Source of the DNA: DASPNM01 sp035626515 | GTDB lineage: Bacteria; Bacteroidota; Bacteroidia; Chitinophagales; Chitinophagaceae | Direction: 5' to 3' | Assembly (NCBI GenBank): GCA_035626515.1 | Contig: DASPNM010000028.1 | Location: forward strand, 62,001 to 126,000 | Length of the DNA stretch: 64,000 nucleotides | Shown: positions 7,699-16,441 of the stretch, piece by piece | How positions within the stretch are numbered: position 1 is the first letter of the stretch | How the letters are laid out: every line of letters begins with the position of its first letter | Position numbers and translations under genes: made by a program | Notes under the pieces: model-generated | Told to the model about the DNA's origin: nothing | Database searches by the model: none | The model's input: only the letters and a program-made list of their open reading frames with translations

Positions 7699-8946
7699 TC
7701 ACTGCAGCACGAGCTTGGTGCTGAACAGCACCCGGCTGCTCTCATCCGTGACTTTCACCAGGTAGAATCCTTTCGCCGTGGAACCGTCCAGACCGATCGA
7801 TTGCGACTGGTTGTCGGACGTTACCGGAACTGCCTGCTGCAACACCTGTCTTCCCATCACATCGGTGACGCTGATGGTATAAGTTCCCTGGGGGAGCTGA
7901 TGGAACTGAACCAGAAAGCGATTGTTCGTCACCGGGTTCGGGTAAATCTGCACCTGGTTGCTGCCCAACGTGGCGCTGTTCGCCGTGATCAGCTCGGGAG
8001 TGGGCCCCGGGGACTGATTTGTGACAAGCAGGTTACTGTTCGCCAGATCGGAGCTATGCCAGACCGTGCCGGGAACCTGGAACGGAGTAGCGGACCAGTT
8101 CGACGGATCAACGGTGTAATAGGATGTAGTCGCAACGGCACTGGCAACTAAAATCTGGTTCCTGTCGTTCACTGCCGCTCCGTTGATGGTGAAATTGTTC
8201 GGCAACCCGGACACCTGTCCCAGGTGCGTGGCTACCCGGGATTCGATATTCACGCGGAATACATTATTGCGCGCGCTGAAGACGTAAATATTCCCGTTGT
8301 CGTCAGCAATCATATCACCACCGTAGCTGCTGCAGGAATTATGAACAGAGGTTTTGTTTGCCGGGTCATCCACCAGCGATCCAAGGTTTACGATATCCAA
8401 TTTCCGACCCGTACTGAAACGAATGAGGTGCATGCCGTCATTCGTGAGCGCATATCCGTTTCCGTCGCTGGCGACCACCATCCGGGTTACGATGTTTCCC
8501 TGGTCAGGTGACTTAGCCGGCATGTTCGTGAGCGGAGTCTCCGTGAGGTAAAACACCCGCATGGTCCGCAGGTCCACATACCGAAGCTGGTCCACGAACA
8601 TTGGCGTGTAATAAAGCCGGTTGTTCTTTTTGTCGTATGCCATGGCGGCCACGCCGGTGCCGAAAGGTGCATTGGCCGCGTTGCCCATCCTCGCGTCCAC
8701 CACAGGCTCCGTGAGCTGCTTCCGGGAGGAAGCGCTGAAAGCGATCGCGTTTATGTCGGAACCGTCCAGCACCACCTGGCTGTATTCGCCGGTCCGCAGA
8801 TCGAGTTTCCGCAGGTACTGCCAGCTGGAAGTGCGTCCCTCGAGATCGGTGATCGCATACGCGAATCGGTCGGATTGGGCATAATTTGAAAAGCTGGCAA
8901 AGATGGAAAGGGAAACAAGGCTCAAACAGGATAAAGTTCTTCTCAT
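7699..8946 (-). CDS. T9SS-secreted beta-propeller-like protein
   Basis: 415 residues. Signal peptide (ending SNYAQS), then a mid-section with repeated blades of the kind DxxGNIYVFSARNN and NDRNQILVAS, consistent with a beta-propeller or strictosidine-synthase-like fold. The C-terminal about 80 residues are a type A T9SS sorting domain: IYPNPVTNN, then GTYTISVTDVMGRQV, ending KGFYLVKV and FSTKLVLQ. It should cross the outer membrane through the T9SS and be released or anchored at the surface. Function and ligand unknown. It stands alone. Confidence 0.88.
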   Translation of the reverse strand: MRRTLSCLSLVSLSIFASFSNYAQSDRFAYAITDLEGRTSSWQYLRKLDLRTGEYSQVVLDGSDINAIAFSASSRKQLTEPVVDARMGNAANAPFGTGVAAMAYDKKNNRLYYTPMFVDQLRYVDLRTMRVFYLTETPLTNMPAKSPDQGNIVTRMVVASDGNGYALTNDGMHLIRFSTGRKLDIVNLGSLVDDPANKTSVHNSCSSYGGDMIADDNGNIYVFSARNNVFRVNIESRVATHLGQVSGLPNNFTINGAAVNDRNQILVASAVATTSYYTVDPSNWSATPFQVPGTVWHSSDLANSNLLVTNQSPGPTPELITANSATLGSNQVQIYPNPVTNNRFLVQFHQLPQGTYTISVTDVMGRQVLQQAVPVTSDNQSQSIGLDGSTAKGFYLVKVTDESSRVLFSTKLVLQ

Positions 8947-9036
8947 AACCTTCGGTTTTAAGTGTAAGCGATATAACGAAGTTTTAAGTTACGACTATTC
9001 CGATTTTTCCGTGAAGATTTTTTGACGGGCGGCGTT

Positions 9037-9624
9037 CTATTCTCCGAAAGGTTTGTACGTGGAGTTTTGGGGCGGCCGCGGATGCTTTGGCATTTCACGA
9101 AGCGGCTCGCAAAGTTGCCAGGTAGCCGGCATTTCGGCTGCTAGTTGCTGGTAGAGGCGTGTGCCTTCGGACTTCCAGGCGATCATTTCATCGCTCACGT
9201 CGCGGATTTTTTTGGCGGGATTGCCTACGATGAGGCTGCGTGGCGGGAATTTGTCGTTTTCCTTCACAAAACTCAGCGCACCGACGATGCATTCATCGCC
9301 CAGCTCTGCCTGGTCCATGATGACCGCGTTCATTCCCACGAGGCAGTTTCTTCCGATCGTTGCTCCGTGCACGATCGCACCGTGACCGATGTGTGCCGAC
9401 TCGCGGAGCAGCACTGTAACGCCTGGAAACATATGAATGGTGCAGTTCTCCTGCACGTTGCAGCCATCCTCGATGACGATTTGGCCCCAGTCACCGCGCA
9501 GCGCCGCACCCGGGCCAATGTAACAGTTGCGGCCGATGATAACATTTCCCGTTACCGCTGCCTGCGGATGAATGAATGCAGAACTGTGGATTACGGGGCG
9601 GTAGTTATCGAATTGGTAGATCAT
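9037..9624 (-). CDS. paaY: PaaY-type hexapeptide-repeat protein of phenylacetate catabolism
   Basis: 195 residues of left-handed beta-helix (hexapeptide repeats; GNVIIGRNCYIGPGAALRGD). It resembles PaaY and gamma-carbonic anhydrases over its full length, including the PLRE motif near the C-terminus that PaaY shares. PaaY has been described as a thioesterase or safety valve in phenylacetyl-CoA degradation. The start at 9624 (MIYQFDNYRPV) is chosen because the open frame upstream runs through a heptamer tandem repeat and encodes only periodic THYSSLI units. It lies at the end of the paa region, separated from paaI by an S9 peptidase gene. Confidence 0.88.
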   Translation of the reverse strand: MIYQFDNYRPVIHSSAFIHPQAAVTGNVIIGRNCYIGPGAALRGDWGQIVIEDGCNVQENCTIHMFPGVTVLLRESAHIGHGAIVHGATIGRNCLVGMNAVIMDQAELGDECIVGALSFVKENDKFPPRSLIVGNPAKKIRDVSDEMIAWKSEGTRLYQQLAAEMPATWQLCEPLREMPKHPRPPQNSTYKPFGE

Positions 9625-9633
9625 GGGGATGAG

Positions 9634-9710
9634 GGATGAGTAATGAGTAATGAGTAATGAGTAATGAGTAATGAGTGATGAGTAATGAGTAATGAGTGAT
9701 GAGTAATGGG
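9634..9710. repeat. Heptamer tandem repeat (TAATGAG)n
   Basis: Eleven consecutive 7-bp units: GGATGAG, five TAATGAG, TGATGAG, two TAATGAG, TGATGAG, TAATGGG. It lies 10 bases upstream of the paaY start codon. A shorter relative occurs at 51612-51640. Confidence 0.9.
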
Positions 9711-9803
9711 TGAGGGTGATGAATAACTGGCCGGGTGGCCGGCACAATTTTCAACACGGTTCAACCACCACATTCAACCACATTCCACCACCTTCACCCA
9801 TCC

Positions 9804-11948
9804 CTAAAATCCTTTCTTCCGAAACGTCTTCGTCTCTTCGTTCCAACCGAGCTGGTCGAGCACGAAGGTATACTTCAAGGCGGTGAGCTTCTGGCGAAGG
9901 AAGCGTCCCGACTGTCCACCGTGCCCCGCTCCCATTTCGACGCGAAACAGCACCGGGTTGTTGCCCAGGTTGTTCTCGCGGATCCGGGCCACCCATTTTG
10001 CCGGAGAGAAATACGGCACCTGCGTATCGTGGAGTCCACCCGTGGCGAATATTGCGGGATATTTGGCGGGTTTCACGTTGTCCATGGGCGACCACGAAAG
10101 CATGTATTCATAATGTTCCGGCTTATTCGGGTCGCCCCATTCGTCGTACTCCAGCGTGGTGAGCGGAAGGTCGGTGTTGAACATATCCGTAACCACATCC
10201 ATCCACGGCACTTCGGCAATGATGCCGCGGAAAAGATCGGGTCTCATATTGGTAACCGCCCCCATCAGCATTCCTCCCGCACTTACGCCGTTGGCAAACA
10301 GCCGGTCGGTGGACGTGTATTTTTCATTCACGAGGTATTCGGCTGCATTGATGAAATCGGTAAACGTGTTTTTCTTTTTCAGGATTCTTCCCTGCTCGTA
10401 CCATTCACGCCCCAGCTCCTGTCCGCCGCGAATGTGTGCTATGGCGTACACAATCCCTCGGTCCATCAGACTGATCACGGACGAATTGAAATACGGGTCG
10501 GAGCTTGCTCCATACGAGCCGTACGCGTAAAGATAGAGGGGCATGCTGCCATCCTTCTTAAACTTGTCCTTGCGCCATGCGATCGAGATCGGAACCTTCG
10601 TTCCGTCGGTGGCCGTTGCCCAAAGTCGTTTCGTGGTATAAAGCGAAGGGTTGAATTTTTCTCCTACTTTCTGCTGCTTCAGCAGTTTTTTCTGGCGCGT
10701 GGAAAGGTTATAGAGATAATCGCTGGAAGGAGTTGTGAGCGAGGTGAAGCTGTAGCGAATGCTGTCCGAAGCATAGTCGTCTGTACCCAGGTACATGTTT
10801 GCTACGTATGCGTCCTGCCCGAAGTTCAGGTTGTGCCATTGCTTTTTCCTGCGGTCGAACACCTTGATCTGCGTAAGCCCTTTTTCACGGGTCTGCAGCA
10901 AATAATAATTCTTCAGCGCTTCAAAATTTTCGAGATAGACATCCGGGTTGTGCGGAATAAGATCTTTCCAGTTTGCCAGGCCCGGTTCGGACAAAGGGGC
11001 CGTTACGATCTTGAAGTTGAACGCATCGCGGTTCGTGTAAATGTGAAATACATTACCCTCAAAATACTCGGGATAGTATTCGAGATTCAGCGTCCTGGGT
11101 TGTATCACCTGGGGCGTGGCAGCCGGGTTGTCCGCGTCGATGAATCGGGCTTCGGTGGTGTTCGTGCTGCTGGAACGAATGAAGATGTATTTGTTGTTGC
11201 GCGACTTGGATACGCCCACCCCGTAGGTGCTGTCTTTTTCCACGTAAACCACCTGGTCGGCAGCAGGGTCGGTGCCGAGCACGTGCTTCATCACCTTATA
11301 CGGACGGACGGTGTGGTCGTTGATCACGTAATAAACAGTCTTGTTGTCGTTGAACCATGCGGTGCTACCACTTGTGTTGGGTATTTTTTGGTGGTGCAGC
11401 TTCCCTGTCGAAAGGTCTTTAAAGTAAAGTGTGGAAACCCGGTCGCCCAGGGTGTCGATCGCATAAGCGAGCTGCTGGCCGTTCGAGGAAACGTTATAAC
11501 CTCTTACCAGGAATATCTCATGCTTCCGTGCCATCTCCGGAACGTCGAGGATGATTTCCTCGCGGGCGGTCATGCTTCCTTTTTTTCGTGCGTAATATGG
11601 ATACTGCTTCCCTTCTTCGAACCGGGTGTAGTACCAGTAATTATTCCGCTTCGAAGGAAGCGAAACGTCGCGCTGCGGAATGCGGGCCACCAGTTCGTCG
11701 TATATCTTTTTCTGCAGCGGCTCGGTGGGCGCCATATAGCCCTTGAAATACGCATTTTCAGCGTTGAGATGTTCGATCACTTTCGGATCATTCTTGTCGC
11801 TCAGCCAGTAGTAATCATCCACGCGTTGCCGGCCGTGCTCCACGAATACTTTAGGCTGTTTCGCAATGGGTGGCGGGATGAGCTGCGCGCGCGCAGCGGA
11901 AAAGCACAGCACAGAAATCACTGCAGGGAAAGCAATCTTAAGACGCAT
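9804..11948 (-). CDS. S9 family prolyl oligopeptidase (oligopeptidase B-like)
   Basis: 714 residues, a normal length for protease II/oligopeptidase B. Signal peptide (ending ARAQL), so probably periplasmic. An N-terminal seven-bladed propeller of about 400 residues is followed by the alpha/beta hydrolase domain. The triad is visible: Ser556 in GVSAGG, Asp641 in GLHDTQVP, His676 in GAGHGG. The oxyanion region YAYGSYGAS and HIRGGQELGREWYE match the family. It cleaves short peptides, typically after basic residues in oligopeptidase B; specificity is inferred. Its place between paaI and paaY looks incidental. Confidence 0.93.
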   Translation of the reverse strand: MRLKIAFPAVISVLCFSAARAQLIPPPIAKQPKVFVEHGRQRVDDYYWLSDKNDPKVIEHLNAENAYFKGYMAPTEPLQKKIYDELVARIPQRDVSLPSKRNNYWYYTRFEEGKQYPYYARKKGSMTAREEIILDVPEMARKHEIFLVRGYNVSSNGQQLAYAIDTLGDRVSTLYFKDLSTGKLHHQKIPNTSGSTAWFNDNKTVYYVINDHTVRPYKVMKHVLGTDPAADQVVYVEKDSTYGVGVSKSRNNKYIFIRSSSTNTTEARFIDADNPAATPQVIQPRTLNLEYYPEYFEGNVFHIYTNRDAFNFKIVTAPLSEPGLANWKDLIPHNPDVYLENFEALKNYYLLQTREKGLTQIKVFDRRKKQWHNLNFGQDAYVANMYLGTDDYASDSIRYSFTSLTTPSSDYLYNLSTRQKKLLKQQKVGEKFNPSLYTTKRLWATATDGTKVPISIAWRKDKFKKDGSMPLYLYAYGSYGASSDPYFNSSVISLMDRGIVYAIAHIRGGQELGREWYEQGRILKKKNTFTDFINAAEYLVNEKYTSTDRLFANGVSAGGMLMGAVTNMRPDLFRGIIAEVPWMDVVTDMFNTDLPLTTLEYDEWGDPNKPEHYEYMLSWSPMDNVKPAKYPAIFATGGLHDTQVPYFSPAKWVARIRENNLGNNPVLFRVEMGAGHGGQSGRFLRQKLTALKYTFVLDQLGWNEETKTFRKKGF

Positions 11949-12018
11949 GGGATCGGGTTGTTGGAGGCGAAAGATAAAAAAAACGCAAACCGGGTTGAAT
12001 ACCGCTCGTGTTAATTTC

Positions 12019-12429
12019 TCATATTAATTTTTTCCCCGTGCGGAAGCAGGTGCCCTTGAACAGGGCGACCGTCTCGCGCTGTTGGTTCGTGACGGTGATC
12101 AGGTAAACGCCTGTGCTGCGTCCGTTGTGGATTTCTTCCGCTTCTGCTGTGAGCACATCGCCGATGTTGACAGGGCGGGTGAAGGTGATTGTAACATCGA
12201 GCGCCACGGAAAGGTTGTTGCGGTTGTTGCAGGCAAATGCGAAGGCGCTGTCGGCAAGCGAAAACGGCAGTCCGCCGTGCACAATGCCGAAGCCATTCAC
12301 CATTTCCTTGCGAATCGTCATGCGGATTCGGCTGTATCCTTCGCGGACTTCCAGCACTTCGACACCCATCCACTGGCTGAAGAAATCGTTTTGCATCATG
12401 TGCTGCACGACGGAGGCCGGGTCGGTCAT
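12019..12429 (-). CDS. paaI: Phenylacetyl-CoA pathway hotdog thioesterase PaaI
   Basis: 136 residues, a single hotdog fold. Motif NGFGIVHGGLPFSLADSAFAFA corresponds to the PaaI signature (HGG followed by the Asp-bearing helix); sequence shown here is split: NGFGIVHGG then PFSLADSAFAF. PaaI hydrolyses ring-hydroxylated phenylacetyl-CoA intermediates and rescues CoA when the pathway stalls. It lies 37 bases downstream of paaG on the same strand, as in known paa clusters. Confidence 0.92.
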   Translation of the reverse strand: MTDPASVVQHMMQNDFFSQWMGVEVLEVREGYSRIRMTIRKEMVNGFGIVHGGLPFSLADSAFAFACNNRNNLSVALDVTITFTRPVNIGDVLTAEAEEIHNGRSTGVYLITVTNQQRETVALFKGTCFRTGKKLI

Positions 12430-12466
12430 CAGATTTTGTTTTATTATTGAGTATCGAACCGCTTAC

Positions 12467-13240
12467 CTATTCCCCTCGGAAATTCGGAGTGCGCCGTTCC
12501 AGGAATGCCTGTACTCCTTCCTGGTAATCGCTCGTCTGCGCCGCGCGCTGCTGGAAAACGTCCTCCTCCTGGAGTTGATCCTCAAACGAACCGTGGAGCG
12601 AGATCTGCAGCAACTGCTTTGTAAGCGCCAATCCGCGCGTGGGCATGCCGGCAAGCGTTTCCGCGATCTTTCGTGATTCCGCCTGAAACTGGTTGTCCGG
12701 AATCGCGCGATAAATCATTCCCATGCGGGCCGCTTCCGCCGCAGTTACTTTTTCTCCCAGCATCATGAGCGCGGAAGCCCGCTGCCAGCCCACGAGCCGC
12801 GGGAGAATGAAGGTGCCACTGCTGTCCGGAACAAGACCAATTTTGGAAAAAGCCTGGATAAAAGAAGCGGACTCTGCCGCGACCACGATATCGCAGCAAA
12901 GCGCTATGTTGGCTCCCGCTCCCGCAGCGACTCCATTGACGGCAGCGACTACGGGCTTTTCGAGTCTCCTGATCTTTCTCACGATTGGGTTGTAATGTTC
13001 CGAAAGGATTACGTTGAAGCCCGGGCCATCAGCTTCTGCGACCTCGGCGAGATCCTGTCCCGCTGAAAATCCTTTTCCTGCGCCCGTCAGGTACACGCAA
13101 CGCACTTCCCTCCTGGTGCAGTCATCAAGGCGCTGCTGCAGCTGCAGGGCCATCTCGCGGTTGAAGGCGTTCAACTTATCCGGCCGGTTCAGAGTAATGA
13201 AACCGATCCTGTCCTTTATTTCAAAATGAATGGGTGCCAT
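12467..13240 (-). CDS. paaG: 1,2-epoxyphenylacetyl-CoA isomerase (crotonase family)
   Basis: 257 residues of crotonase fold. The oxyanion-hole segments GFSAGQDL and NGVAAGAGANIAL are present, followed by FSKIGLVPDSSGTFILPR, which is PaaG-like rather than PaaF-like. PaaG converts the ring epoxide made by PaaABCE into the oxepin-CoA. It lies 2 bases after the DinB-family gene and 37 bases before paaI. Assignment as paaG rather than a generic enoyl-CoA hydratase rests on both motif and context. Confidence 0.92.
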   Translation of the reverse strand: MAPIHFEIKDRIGFITLNRPDKLNAFNREMALQLQQRLDDCTRREVRCVYLTGAGKGFSAGQDLAEVAEADGPGFNVILSEHYNPIVRKIRRLEKPVVAAVNGVAAGAGANIALCCDIVVAAESASFIQAFSKIGLVPDSSGTFILPRLVGWQRASALMMLGEKVTAAEAARMGMIYRAIPDNQFQAESRKIAETLAGMPTRGLALTKQLLQISLHGSFEDQLQEEDVFQQRAAQTSDYQEGVQAFLERRTPNFRGE

Positions 13241-13242
13241 GA

Positions 13243-13806
13243 TTACCTGGGAAAGTTTGGATGTTGTAAGACGTTCACTGCCTGCTGCAGGTGGCGCTCC
13301 TCGTGCACTGTAATGATGCGCATGGCGTCCCCGAGCGAATAGACAATCGAACCCGTGACCGGGGAAGCGATGTAAGTACTTTCAACCTCGAGGGCGCCCA
13401 GCCGGGTGAAATAGACTTTCAGTTCTTCCTGTAGCGCAGAAAAGCGGGCGACGATGTCGGCGGGCAGCGCGCTCGACGAAGGGCGGAAAATGGCCGGTGC
13501 GCGGTATTTTTTTTTCGGCTGCGGACCCAGGGCTTTTACCATGTACCGGCCGATCATCTTTTTAAATGGATTCAATTTCTGGAAAAAACCGATCCGGTGT
13601 GATCCATCGAGTAGTTTGTCGAAAGTCTCGAAATAATACCGGTTCGATACCATCAAATGATGCAGGCATTGTGCGATGCTCCACCGGTCCGCCGCCGGTT
13701 TCCAGTTCAGCTGTTGCTGGCCCAACGGGGAAAAATGCTGCAGGGCCATTCCTTGCAATTTTTCAATCTGGCCGACGAGATCCATCGGCAGTGAAGTTAA
13801 TGGCAT
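13243..13806 (-). CDS. DinB/YfiT-family metal-binding protein inside the paa operon
   Basis: 187 residues of the DinB four-helix bundle. Three candidate metal-binding histidines are placed as in the family: His49 or His50 (QCLHHL), His168 and His172 (VHEERHLQQ). Some DinB-superfamily proteins are thiol S-transferases (bacillithiol or mycothiol dependent). The start overlaps the end of paaD by 10 bases and the stop lies 2 bases before paaG, so it is embedded in the paa transcript. I infer, without proof, a role linked to this pathway, for example handling the reactive epoxide or its spontaneous products. Confidence 0.88.
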   Translation of the reverse strand: MPLTSLPMDLVGQIEKLQGMALQHFSPLGQQQLNWKPAADRWSIAQCLHHLMVSNRYYFETFDKLLDGSHRIGFFQKLNPFKKMIGRYMVKALGPQPKKKYRAPAIFRPSSSALPADIVARFSALQEELKVYFTRLGALEVESTYIASPVTGSIVYSLGDAMRIITVHEERHLQQAVNVLQHPNFPR

Positions 13807-14288
13807 TTGAAATAATCAAAAGGCTCCCCGCAATCGTTGCAGGCGTAAAGCGCTTTGCATGCGGTGGAGGAAAACCGGCTTACCAGCCGCGTCCGGTACG
13901 AATCGCAGCGCGGACAGGGAATCGCTTCCTCTCTGCCGAACAGACCATGGTCGCAGACCTGGGCCCTGGCGCCGGGGGGCGCAATACCGTATTCTTTCAA
14001 CCTCAGTTTCCCTTCATCGGTCATCCAGTCGGTTGTCCACGCAGGCGAAAGGGCTTGCGTCACGCGCACTTTTTCAAATCCATGAGCGAGCAGCTCCATG
14101 CGGATGTTCGTAGCGATCACCTCCATTGCCGGACAACCGGAATACGTCGGCGTGATCACCACTTCAAGCTCATCCGTATGCTCACGGATTTCGCGCACGA
14201 TTCCCAGATCCGTTATCGAAAGCACCGGAATCTCCGGATCCATCACTCCGGCCAAAACCTCTTCCACCGTTTTCGTCGCCTGGTTCAT
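13797..14288 (-). CDS. paaD: PaaD, accessory protein of the phenylacetyl-CoA epoxidase
   Basis: 163 residues from the start MNQATKTVEE; an alternative ATG 18 bases upstream (14306) overlaps paaC. N-terminal MIP18/DUF59 domain (DPEIPVLSITDLGIV, then TPTYSGCPAME with its conserved Cys) and a C-terminal zinc-ribbon (CPRC ... CNDCG), the architecture of full-length PaaD. It probably assists Fe-S or di-iron maturation of the epoxidase. The chosen start lies 5 bases after the paaC stop. Confidence 0.93.
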   Translation of the reverse strand: MNQATKTVEEVLAGVMDPEIPVLSITDLGIVREIREHTDELEVVITPTYSGCPAMEVIATNIRMELLAHGFEKVRVTQALSPAWTTDWMTDEGKLRLKEYGIAPPGARAQVCDHGLFGREEAIPCPRCDSYRTRLVSRFSSTACKALYACNDCGEPFDYFKCH

Positions 14289-14293
14289 ATTTG

Positions 14294-15091
14294 TTACCAT
14301 TCGCATCCCGGGTACGCGCGCTGCAAATACTGCAGGTCGGCGAGAATGTAGCCCAGGTATTCGGTATGTCGTCCGTCTTTACCGCCGCGTTGCATGTAGC
14401 CGGAAGCGGCCCCCCCCGCGAAGTCCGAATTGAGTGTGGCTTCTTCGAGCACCTCGCGTATTTTCTGCTCCCATCGCGGCTTGAGCGGCACAAGGTCAGG
14501 GGCTATGCCGGGCGCGGCCATTTCGGATTCGTAAGAGGCAGGCTCGAAAAGTTCACCGCTGTACATCCACAGAGAATCCATGGCGCGAAACATGCGGGTG
14601 CGGCTTTCTTCAGTACCATCGCCGAGCCGGATTACCCATTCACTGGCCCAGCGCACATGATAGGCGACTTCCTTCAGCGACTTCGCTGCGATGGCTGCAA
14701 GCTGCTCGTCGCGGGAATGCTGCAGTTCGCCGTACAGCAACTCCTGGTAAAGACTGAAAAGAAATTGTCGGAAGATGGTTTGCGCCCAGTCACCATTGGG
14801 TTGTTCCACCAGGAGGCAGTTGCGGTATTCGCGCTCCCTGCGCAGATAAGCTATTACGTCTTCATTTACCGGACCCGCGTGACCGGGAATTGATAAGCAA
14901 CCTTGGTTCATCAGGTCGGCAGCGTATTGATAAAAGTACCGCGCCTGTCCGATCAGGTCTAGTGATATATTGGTGATCGCGATGTCTTGTTCCAGCACAG
15001 GTCCGTGGCCGCACCATTCGCTGTTGCGGTGTCCGAGCACCAGGCTGTTATCAGCGAGGTGAATCGTATAGCTTATCAGTGCCTGGTTCAT
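14294..15091 (-). CDS. paaC: Phenylacetyl-CoA epoxidase structural subunit PaaC
   Basis: 265 residues. Ferritin-like helical protein homologous to PaaA but without the full di-iron ligand set; PaaC forms the PaaAC core and stabilises PaaA. Typical segments: NSLVLGHRNSEWCGHGP near the N-terminus, ISLDLIGQARYFYQYAA, and VAYHVRWASEWVIRLGDGT. It begins 9 bases after the paaB stop, in the standard order A-B-C-D. Confidence 0.95.
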   Translation of the reverse strand: MNQALISYTIHLADNSLVLGHRNSEWCGHGPVLEQDIAITNISLDLIGQARYFYQYAADLMNQGCLSIPGHAGPVNEDVIAYLRREREYRNCLLVEQPNGDWAQTIFRQFLFSLYQELLYGELQHSRDEQLAAIAAKSLKEVAYHVRWASEWVIRLGDGTEESRTRMFRAMDSLWMYSGELFEPASYESEMAAPGIAPDLVPLKPRWEQKIREVLEEATLNSDFAGGAASGYMQRGGKDGRHTEYLGYILADLQYLQRAYPGCEW

Positions 15092-15100
15092 CGGCGAGGA

Positions 15101-15463
15101 TTACATGTGTTTCAGCTCGTCGGGGAGATCGTAGAAAGTGGGGTGCCGGTAAACCTTGTCGTGAGCGGGTTCGTAGAGCATCTCCGCCTCATCGGGGTTC
15201 GAAGCGTGAATGAATTTCGATTCCACCACCCAGATACTGACCCCTTCCATTCTTCTGGTGTATACGTCGCGTGCGTTCTCCATCGCCATCTGTGCGTCTG
15301 CGGCGTGCAGGCTGCCCACGTGCTTGTGATCAAGGCCCTGCTTGCTGCGAATGAAAACTTCCCAAAGGGGCCAGTCGGTCCGTTTCGTTTCCGGTGTCGT
15401 GGCATTTCCGCCGGATGCGTCGTCAGGTATGTCCCCGTAATAATATTTTTTCAGATAATTCAT
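15101..15463 (-). CDS. paaB: Phenylacetyl-CoA epoxidase subunit PaaB
   Basis: 120 residues, start MNYLKKYYYG. The ATG at 15463 overlaps the paaA stop in an ATGA arrangement, indicating translational coupling, and this is preferred over an upstream start at 15529 inside paaA. PaaB is the small bridging subunit of the epoxidase; the core WPLWEVFIRSKQGLDHKHVG and the C-terminal HPTFYDLPDELKHM are characteristic. Confidence 0.95.
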   Translation of the reverse strand: MNYLKKYYYGDIPDDASGGNATTPETKRTDWPLWEVFIRSKQGLDHKHVGSLHAADAQMAMENARDVYTRRMEGVSIWVVESKFIHASNPDEAEMLYEPAHDKVYRHPTFYDLPDELKHM

Positions 15464-16407
15464 GCCGCCGCCTGTTTTTCGCGCGCTGCGCGTTTTTCTG
15501 AGTATGCTTTTGCTGCTTCGCGCACCCAAGCGCCGTTATCCCATGCCGCGCGGCGTGCTTCGATGCGCTGGCGGTTGCAGGGACCGTTGCCTTTCACCAC
15601 GTTCCAGAATTCGTTCCAGTCAATTTCGCCGAAATCGTAGTGGCCGCGGGCCTCGTTCCACTTCAAATCCGGGTCGGGGAGCGTGACCCCAAGCACTTTC
15701 GCCTGCTCCGCGATCATGTCCACAAAATTCTGGCGCAGCTCGTCGTTGCTCTTTCTCTTGATTTTCCACTTCATGCTCTGGTCGCTGTGTGTGGACTCGG
15801 AATCATGCGGCCCGAACATCATCAGGCTCGGCCACCACCAGCGGTTGACCGCATCCTGCAGCATTTCTTTTTGCTCTGCAGTACCGTGCGAGAGCACCAG
15901 CAGGATCTCGAAACCCTGGCGCTGGTGAAAACTTTCTTCTTTGCAGATCCGCACCATCGCGCGGGCATAAGGTCCGTACGAAGTGCGCGTGAGCATCACT
16001 TGGTTCATGATCGCCGCTCCATCCACCAGCCAGCCGATCGCGCCAATATCAGCCCAGGTAAGCGTGGGGTAATTGAAAATAGAAGAATATTTCGCTTTTC
16101 CGCTGTGGAGGTCGAGGATCGTTTCTTCGCGCGATACGCCCAAAGTTTCTGCAGCGGAATACAGGTAAAGTCCATGACCGGCTTCATCCTGCACCTTTGC
16201 CAGCAGGATGAGCTTGCGCTTTAGAGTCGGGGCACGGCTAATCCAGTTGCCTTCCGGCAGCATCCCCACGATCTCGCTGTGCGCGTGCTGGCTGATCTGC
16301 CTGATGTTGGTCTTCCGGTATGCCTCGGGCATCCAGTCCTTGGGCTCAATCCTGACCTCCTGGTCAATCTTTTCCTGGAAGATTTTTTCTAATTGCTGTA
16401 CTGACAT
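15460..16407 (-). CDS. paaA: Phenylacetyl-CoA epoxidase catalytic subunit PaaA
   Basis: 315 residues from MSVQQLEKIF. The longer open frame back to 16539 runs into the upstream repeat array and is rejected. Di-iron carboxylate oxygenase: helices carrying the ligand motifs KVQDEAGHG (ExxH) and KEESFHQRQG (EExxH) are present. With PaaBCE it inserts oxygen into the aromatic ring of phenylacetyl-CoA to form the 1,2-epoxide. First gene of the paaABCD-dinB-paaG-paaI run; a -7 box lies 15 bases upstream. Confidence 0.96.
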   Translation of the reverse strand: MSVQQLEKIFQEKIDQEVRIEPKDWMPEAYRKTNIRQISQHAHSEIVGMLPEGNWISRAPTLKRKLILLAKVQDEAGHGLYLYSAAETLGVSREETILDLHSGKAKYSSIFNYPTLTWADIGAIGWLVDGAAIMNQVMLTRTSYGPYARAMVRICKEESFHQRQGFEILLVLSHGTAEQKEMLQDAVNRWWWPSLMMFGPHDSESTHSDQSMKWKIKRKSNDELRQNFVDMIAEQAKVLGVTLPDPDLKWNEARGHYDFGEIDWNEFWNVVKGNGPCNRQRIEARRAAWDNGAWVREAAKAYSEKRAAREKQAAA

Positions 16408-16422
16408 GCTGTGGATAGGCCA

Positions 16423-16430
16423 CAAATTTA
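16423..16430 (-). promoter_or_regulatory. -7 box for the paaA operon, with adjacent inverted repeat
   Basis: Minus-strand TAAATTTG, a perfect TAnnTTTG, 15 bases before the paaA start. Between it and the ATG lies TGTGG-N5-CCACA (16410-16424), overlapping the likely transcription start; it could be an operator, but the arms are only 5 bp. No good -33 element is seen in the repeat DNA upstream. Confidence 0.55.
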
Positions 16431-16441
16431 GCGAAAGGGAC

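Noticed and set aside
9634..9710. CRISPR array
   Set aside because: The units are contiguous 7-mers with no spacers and no cas genes are in the window; this is a simple tandem repeat.
9735..12014. Very long open frame on the strand opposite the S9 peptidase gene
   Set aside because: It is antisense to a peptidase with a complete catalytic triad and has no recognisable domain; the GC-rich codon use of the real gene keeps the reverse frame open.
15101..15529. Longer PaaB from a start inside paaA
   Set aside because: The ATGA-coupled ATG at 15463 gives the normal PaaB N-terminus; the extra residues are antisense-like and basic with no conservation.
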